A stretch of DNA of 64,000 bases, taken from positions 1,240,001-1,304,000 of the forward strand of contig CBDDLR010000001.1 of assembly GCA_965230765.1 (NCBI GenBank). Reading direction: 5' to 3'. Both the position numbers and the translations under genes were made by a program. Origin of the DNA: Sunxiuqinia sp965230765. Its GTDB lineage: Bacteria; Bacteroidota; Bacteroidia; Bacteroidales; Prolixibacteraceae. The notes under the pieces were generated by a model. That model was not told where the DNA came from. It did no database searches and worked only from the letters and a program-made list of their open reading frames with translations. Shown piece after piece: positions 59,528 through 64,000 of the stretch. Position 1 is the stretch's first letter; every line of letters starts with the position of its first letter.

Positions 59528-60346
59528 ATGAAGTACGACCCAATAAAGCGCTCGTTAGGGAGTGTCTTTAACCAAACCCCAGCTTTGCGAAAACTTTTTT
59601 ACCAACTGCTCGATTGGCTTCTTCTCCGTGCCTGGCATGTAAAGAAAGAACTTAAAAAACTGAATGTTCCTGAAAACGGCATAAAAATTCTTGACGCTGG
59701 CTCCGGTTTTGGGCAATATACCTACCGAATGAGCCGAATGTTTCCCAATTCAAGCATTCTTGCTGTAGATGTTAAAGAGGAACAGGTTGCAGATTGCAAT
59801 CAATTTTTTGAACAAATAAAAACTTCAGAAAGGGTAAAATTTGAAGTTGCTGATTTAACACAATTCATCAGGGATGATTCTTTTAACTTGATCCTTTCCA
59901 TTGACGTGATGGAACACATTGAAGAAGATGTAACGGTTTTTGAGAATTTTCACCAATCGTTAAAGAAAGATGGTGTTTTGCTGATATCCACTCCTTCTGA
60001 TCAAGGTGGGTCGGACACTCACGACCATGATCATGAGGAAGGAGCTCATGGATTCATTGATGAGCATGTACGCGACGGGTATAATATTCAGGAGATTGAA
60101 GAAAAACTAAAATCAGTCGGCTTTTCAAAAGTAGAAACAAAATATTCATACGGCAAGCCTGGAAATATTTCCTGGAGACTTTCTATGAAATATCCGATAA
60201 AGTTGCTAGGCGTCAGCAAACTATTTTTTATATTAATCCCGTTTTATTACCTAATCGTTTTCCCATTTGCAGCATTATTGAATTTTGCAGATGTGAAAGG
60301 CAAGCATAGAACCGGAACAGGCCTTATTGTTAAAGCATACAAATAA
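59528..60346 (+). CDS. SAM-dependent methyltransferase with C-terminal membrane segment
   Basis: This 272-aa protein has a class I methyltransferase fold: ILDAGSGFGQYTYRM (motif I, about 54-68), LAVDVKEEQ, LILSIDVMEHIEED and GVLLISTPSDQGG. A DTHDHDHEEGAHGF stretch follows, which is rich in His and Asp. The last 60 residues contain a hydrophobic segment (LFFILIPFYYLIVFPFAALL) that may anchor it to the membrane. Substrate unknown. It starts 2 bp after rbfA and ends immediately before the permease start codon. Confidence 0.85.
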   Translation: MKYDPIKRSLGSVFNQTPALRKLFYQLLDWLLLRAWHVKKELKKLNVPENGIKILDAGSGFGQYTYRMSRMFPNSSILAVDVKEEQVADCNQFFEQIKTSERVKFEVADLTQFIRDDSFNLILSIDVMEHIEEDVTVFENFHQSLKKDGVLLISTPSDQGGSDTHDHDHEEGAHGFIDEHVRDGYNIQEIEEKLKSVGFSKVETKYSYGKPGNISWRLSMKYPIKLLGVSKLFFILIPFYYLIVFPFAALLNFADVKGKHRTGTGLIVKAYK

Positions 60347-61558
60347 TTGAAACTGGCATTTTACATAGCACGTCGGTACCTGATTTCTAAAAAGTCGGCC
60401 AACATCATTAACATCATTTCTGCAATTTCTGTGGCTGGTGTTACCGTTGGAACAATGGCTCTAATCGTCGTGCTGTCAACCTTCAACGGGTTAAATGGTT
60501 TTATCGATCAACTTCTTTCCAACTTCGACCCTGACCTTAAAATTGAAGCTGTTGAAGGAAAAAGTTTTCAGTTGAGCCAAGCTGATTTTGAATCGGTTAA
60601 AGCATTGGATGGTGTAATTGGATTTAAAGAAGTAGTTGAAGAAAATGCATTGCTCAGATATGAAAACCGTCAGAAATATGCGACTGTAAAAGGAGTTGAA
60701 AATGATTATGCCGCATTCTCCGGTCTGGATTCATTGATGAGGGATGGGCAGTTTATTCTGGAACAAGATCCACATCAGTTTACCGTTCTTGGGTTTGGTG
60801 TTGCTTTTGACCTTTCAGTTGGCTTGAGTTTTATTAGCCCCGTTCATTTTTTAGTACCAAAGAAAGAGCAAAAAAATGGCTTAATTCTCGAAAGTGCTTT
60901 TAATCGCGGTTATCTTTTTCCTAAAGGAGTGTTTGCTGTTCAACAGGAGATAGACAACAAATATGTTATTGTTCCCATTGAATTTGCCCGCAAGCTTTTT
61001 GAGCTGGAAGATGCTGTTACTTCTGTTGAATTGAAAGTTGATCCCGAGGCTGATGTCTCTAAAATAAAATTAACTATTCGGTCATTGCTCGGAGAAAAAT
61101 TTATCGTTCAGGATCGTTACGAACAAAATGAATTCATTTTTAAGGTGATGACCTCTGAAAAATGGACCAGCTTTTTGATCCTGAGTTTTATACTGGTCAT
61201 TGCATCATTTAACCTACTGGGCTCACTAACCATGGTCATTATTGATAAAAAAGATGACATAAAAATATTGCAAAGTATGGGTGCTGGGAAAAAGTTGATT
61301 CGAAGGATTTTTCTATTTGAAGGGTGGTTGGTTTCAATCTCTGGCGCATTTATTGGCTTGGTGCTGGGCTCCGTTCTTGTATGGATGCAGAAACACTTCG
61401 AGCTTCTGAAACTTCCTGGAGACGGTTCCTTTGCTATCTCCGCTTATCCCGTTCAATTGCAAGGTGCCGATATGCTTGCGACTTTCTGCATTGTTGTAGG
61501 AATTGGGTTCTTCGCTTCCTGGTATCCAGTGAGGAACTTGTCTCAAATCGATTCGTAG
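60347..61558 (+). CDS. LolC/LolE-like ABC transporter permease
   Basis: The 403-aa product begins at TTG 60347, directly after the methyltransferase stop codon, with the conserved opening LAFYIARRYLISKKSANIIN. It has one N-terminal membrane segment, a large periplasmic region and three C-terminal segments (FtsX domain; ILVIASFNLLGSLTMVIIDKKDDI, GAGKKLIRRIFLFEGWLV). Lol permeases extract lipoproteins from the inner membrane; no ATPase gene is next to it, as is common in Bacteroidota. Its end overlaps vsr by 16 bp on the other strand. Confidence 0.9.
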   Translation: MKLAFYIARRYLISKKSANIINIISAISVAGVTVGTMALIVVLSTFNGLNGFIDQLLSNFDPDLKIEAVEGKSFQLSQADFESVKALDGVIGFKEVVEENALLRYENRQKYATVKGVENDYAAFSGLDSLMRDGQFILEQDPHQFTVLGFGVAFDLSVGLSFISPVHFLVPKKEQKNGLILESAFNRGYLFPKGVFAVQQEIDNKYVIVPIEFARKLFELEDAVTSVELKVDPEADVSKIKLTIRSLLGEKFIVQDRYEQNEFIFKVMTSEKWTSFLILSFILVIASFNLLGSLTMVIIDKKDDIKILQSMGAGKKLIRRIFLFEGWLVSISGAFIGLVLGSVLVWMQKHFELLKLPGDGSFAISAYPVQLQGADMLATFCIVVGIGFFASWYPVRNLSQIDS

Positions 61559-62031
61559 GTCTTGAAATTTTCAATATCCGTGTGTTGCAGGATTTCATAA
61601 ATGCACCTGCCGAACTCTTTTTTTACTTCTTGTTCCCAAAATCTGATAACCTTCCATCCCATTGCTTTCAGTTGTTCATTGATTTCATCATCCCGCTGCA
61701 TGTTTCTTTCAATCTTGGGAATCCAAAAATCCCGGTTCGATTTAATCTTCGTCTTTTTTTCTGCCCAATTGTATCCATGCCAAAATTCGCCATCTACAAA
61801 AATGATCAAGCGATATTTGGAAATTACAATGTCTGGTTTGCCAGGTAGCTTTTTAACATTTTTCCGATACCGGAGACCAATATTCCACAGTGTTTTTCGA
61901 AGAATCACTTCTGGTTTTGTATCCTTCCCTCTTATTTTAGACATCAACCGCGATCGTTCTTTGGTTGTGTAAAACCCAAGTTCTTCTTTAAACCTGGGGA
62001 CTCTTATTTTATGCTCCGGATACTTTTTCAT
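61543..62031 (-). CDS. vsr: Very short patch repair (Vsr) endonuclease
   Basis: The 162-aa product matches Vsr: TTKERSRLMSKIRGKDTKPE near the N-terminus (RSxxMxxIxxKDTxPE), LRKTLWNIGLRYRKN, then LPGKPDIVISKYRLIIFVDGEFWHGYNW with the catalytic Asp and FWHG motif, and WKVIRFWEQEV at the end. Vsr nicks T:G mismatches left by deamination of 5-methylcytosine. Beside a C5 methylase, as here, it protects that methylase's sites from mutation. The usual HG before the FWH is VDG here. Confidence 0.92.
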   Translation of the reverse strand: MKKYPEHKIRVPRFKEELGFYTTKERSRLMSKIRGKDTKPEVILRKTLWNIGLRYRKNVKKLPGKPDIVISKYRLIIFVDGEFWHGYNWAEKKTKIKSNRDFWIPKIERNMQRDDEINEQLKAMGWKVIRFWEQEVKKEFGRCIYEILQHTDIENFKTYESI

Positions 62032-62151
62032 GCTTGTTGAAAACTCTCTACAAATTATTTTTCTTTTATTGAAAAAACAAGATTAACAACCATGCAAAAA
62101 TCTTGCGTTTATGTTATCATTTTTGCATATTTGCAAATAAGCATTATTGTC

Positions 62152-62451
62152 ATGGATGCATTTAATTGGCATGAACATTCTAAAAGACTTTTAAAGGCAG
62201 AATTAGTCAAGAGAGGAATATCTAATGAAGAGCTTGCTGTCAGGCTCAATGAAATTGGTATTCAAGAAACTAAATCAAGTATTGATAGTAAAATATGCAG
62301 AGGAAAATTTAGTGCATCATTCTTAATACAATGTCTTCATGTAATTGGATGTGAAAGCTTCTCTATTGAAGAAAAATTATTAATCGCAGCTGAACCACCT
62401 AATGTAACTTATAAGAAAACTTACAAGGATGAAAAAAGTAAAATTTATTGA
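62152..62451 (+). CDS. DUF6471-like small protein of the R-M locus
   Basis: The 99-aa product starts at ATG 62152 (MDAFNWHEHSKRLLKAEL); a longer frame from 62092 adds a hydrophobic stretch that is probably untranslated. The pattern W-x(n)-KRLLKAELVKRGISNEELAVRL, KICRGKFSASFLIQCLHVIG is that of DUF6471, an HTH-like helical domain. It overlaps the methylase start by 23 bp, so the two are coupled. A control-protein-like or recognition role is plausible but not shown. Confidence 0.72.
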   Translation: MDAFNWHEHSKRLLKAELVKRGISNEELAVRLNEIGIQETKSSIDSKICRGKFSASFLIQCLHVIGCESFSIEEKLLIAAEPPNVTYKKTYKDEKSKIY

Positions 62452-63772
62452 TCTCTTTGCCGGACTTGGTGGAATACGAATTGGCTTTGAGAACGCTTTC
62501 AAGCTAAATGGAATAGATACAGAATGTGTTTTGACTTCTGAAATTAAACCACATGCGATTAAGGCCCTAAAAGCAAATTTTGAGCATAAAAACCTAGTCG
62601 GTGATATTTATAAGTTATCAACTTCTGAAATTCCTGATTTTGATTTTTTACTTGCAGGTTTTCCATGTCAACCATTTAGTGCAGGTGGCAAGAGGCTAGG
62701 ATTTTTAGATACAAGAGGAACTCTTTTTTTTGAAATTGAACGGATATTAAGAGCAAAAAAACCCAGTGGGTTTATTCTGGAGAATGTTGAAGGACTTGTA
62801 AAACATGATCTTGAAAATAAAAACGATAAGATTGGTAGAACGCTAAAAACTATTTTGCATGTTTTAAAAAATGAACTTGATTATAAAGTATCATGGAAAG
62901 TTTTTGATTCCCTTGATTTTGGATTACCTCAATCACGCAAGCGAATTTTTATCATAGGTTTAAAAGACTCAGAAGTTGACTTAGAATTACACAAAGGGAT
63001 CAGAAAAAGCTTTGGGGATGTAATGGAAAAAGGGCTTCCGGCGCTAAAAACTGATTTTATTAATAAACTACTTTCTCATTATAACATTGATCAATTAAAA
63101 GGGAAAAGCATTAAAGATAAACGAGGTGGAGCAAATAATATTCATTCATGGGATATCGAGTTGAAAGGGCCTGTTAACAAAGAGCAGCAAATTATTCTAA
63201 ATAAGTTATTTAAGGCTCGGCGACAAAAAAAATGGGCGGAAGATATTGGCATTAAGTGGATGGACGGCATGCCTCTAACCGTGAAACAAATTAGTACATT
63301 CCATAAATCCAATCAACTTAAAGAATTGTTAGACGACCTTGTTGTCAAGGGCTATCTAAAATATGAACATCCCAAAGGAATAGTTGAGGAATATACATTG
63401 GACGGAGTTAAGCGTTTTCGTGACTATGACAATTCAAAGCCAAAAGGTTACAATATTGTAACTGGAAAATTGAGTTTTGAAATCAATAAAATTATTGATC
63501 CAAATGATATAGTTCCCACGTTGGTTGCTACGGATATGTCAAGAATCGTGGTACCAGATGGGCAAGGCTTGCGGAAACTTACCAGAAGAGAAGGGTTGCG
63601 TTTATTCGGATTTCCCGAAGAATATATTATTCCTGGAAATGAAACAGAAGTATTTGACTTACTTGGGAATACAGTTGCAATCCCTGTTGTGGAATCAATA
63701 GCAAAAAAAATATCTGAATCTATACTGCAAAGAAGAAATCAATTTAAATCTCTACCAGTTGAAGCTTTATAG
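62429..63772 (+). CDS. C5-cytosine DNA methyltransferase
   Basis: This 447-aa enzyme has the C5-methylase motifs in order: FAGLGGIRIGFENAF (motif I), GFPCQPFSAGGKRLGF with catalytic Cys80 (IV), ENVEGLVKHD (VI), QSRKRIFIIGL (VIII), and RKLTRREGLRLFGFPEEY with LLGNTVAIPVV (IX-X). The recognition region between VIII and IX is about 150 residues long. It methylates cytosine in a specific site that cannot be predicted here. Vsr lies upstream, divergent, and an unidentified gene converges downstream; together they look like a type II R-M locus. Confidence 0.95.
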   Translation: MKKVKFIDLFAGLGGIRIGFENAFKLNGIDTECVLTSEIKPHAIKALKANFEHKNLVGDIYKLSTSEIPDFDFLLAGFPCQPFSAGGKRLGFLDTRGTLFFEIERILRAKKPSGFILENVEGLVKHDLENKNDKIGRTLKTILHVLKNELDYKVSWKVFDSLDFGLPQSRKRIFIIGLKDSEVDLELHKGIRKSFGDVMEKGLPALKTDFINKLLSHYNIDQLKGKSIKDKRGGANNIHSWDIELKGPVNKEQQIILNKLFKARRQKKWAEDIGIKWMDGMPLTVKQISTFHKSNQLKELLDDLVVKGYLKYEHPKGIVEEYTLDGVKRFRDYDNSKPKGYNIVTGKLSFEINKIIDPNDIVPTLVATDMSRIVVPDGQGLRKLTRREGLRLFGFPEEYIIPGNETEVFDLLGNTVAIPVVESIAKKISESILQRRNQFKSLPVEAL

Positions 63773-64000
63773 CCTTCAACTATACGTTCAAGAAATAGTG
63801 CAGTATCCTTTTCCCTATGTGTTTTCCCATATTTATATTGGGTTTCTTGAAATGCTTTTAGAAATTCAACGGCAGAATTGAATGGTTTAAACTTTGTTTT
63901 TTCGTTTTTGTACCATTTTACAGGTCTTATATTTACAAGGTCTTCCTGTTTCACCTGACAACGTATAGGCCAATCACCGCTTGGGCCTGTTATTTCCCAT
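63739..64000 (-). CDS. Unidentified protein of the R-M locus, C-terminal part (cut by window edge)
   Basis: The minus strand is open from the window edge to a stop at 63739 (87 codons seen, including the first WEITGPSGDWPIRCQ). The visible end is WYKNEKTKFKPFNSAV...KTHREKDTALFLERIVEGY. I do not recognise it. Its position, tail to tail with and overlapping the C5 methylase by 34 bp, is where a cognate restriction endonuclease would lie, and the basic, helical sequence is compatible, but no nuclease motif is in the part shown. The start codon is outside the window. Confidence 0.6.
   Translation of the reverse strand, partial: WEITGPSGDWPIRCQVKQEDLVNIRPVKWYKNEKTKFKPFNSAVEFLKAFQETQYKYGKTHREKDTALFLERIVEGYKASTGRDLN

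Noticed and set aside
61601..61972. Plus-strand ORFs opposite vsr, including 61324-61848
   Set aside because: The Vsr motifs are on the minus strand, and these frames continue from the permease gene out of frame.

Overview
The window is a chromosomal segment of a Bacteroidota bacterium. Support comes from -7 boxes of the TAnnTTTG type, weak Shine-Dalgarno sequences, many DUF families typical of the phylum (DUF4270, DUF4296, DUF2147, DUF3108), a PorE-like OmpA lipoprotein, a TonB-dependent receptor with a CarboxypepD_reg-like N-terminus, a type III glutamine synthetase and a BlaI/M56 pair. The gene set would suit a marine or sediment member of the Marinilabiliales (for example Prolixibacteraceae), but that placement is a guess.

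Layout. 1-4.5 kb: the start of a tonB gene, a tRNA-Ala(GGC) flanked by two broken tRNA copies that carry small palindromes, comF, an AraC/GyrI-like regulator, a MITE-like repeat and a PorE-like lipoprotein. 4.7-11.7 kb: a nitrogen block with GSIII (minus), a three-gene operon (GS-like ligase, APH-fold kinase, HAD protein; plus) and a eukaryote-type GSII (minus). 12.1-21.1 kb: tldD/tldE, a DUF58 protein, asd, a SPOR protein, a PEP synthase/PPDK regulatory kinase, an aldo/keto reductase and a DUF4440 protein. 21.1-31.3 kb: an accessory region built from several families of hairpin-rich dispersed repeats, holding an SRAP (HMCES/YedK) gene, an AT-rich four-gene operon (small protein, HNH-ParB fusion, SNF2 helicase, D12 adenine methylase), an MFS transporter and dinD.

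31.4-46.7 kb: a GH-like lipoprotein, a coiled-coil membrane protein, a TonB-dependent receptor with a His-rich companion, an envelope operon (Ig-like lipoprotein, DUF3108, small protein), then glmS/DUF4270/glycogen-synthase-like divergent from panC-panD. 46.8-48.9 kb: blaI with an M56 peptidase that carries ExbD-like domains at its C-terminus, behind a cluster of dyad operators. 49.1-61.6 kb: Fic protein, rfaE2-type adenylyltransferase, radA, DUF4296, an amidohydrolase that has lost its catalytic barrel, a radical SAM protein, DUF2147, a class III cyclase, a barrel protein, ROK kinase plus sugar symporter, rbfA, methyltransferase and a LolC/E-like permease. 61.5-64 kb: a restriction-modification locus with vsr, a small DUF6471-like protein, a C5 cytosine methylase and an unidentified convergent gene cut by the window edge.

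The best candidates for undescribed biology are the HNH-ParB / SNF2 / D12-methylase operon, which is flanked by near-identical 271-bp direct repeats and looks like a mobile restriction-type defence module, and the ligase-kinase-HAD operon set between two true glutamine synthetases. All function calls are from reading translated motifs; no database search was possible.
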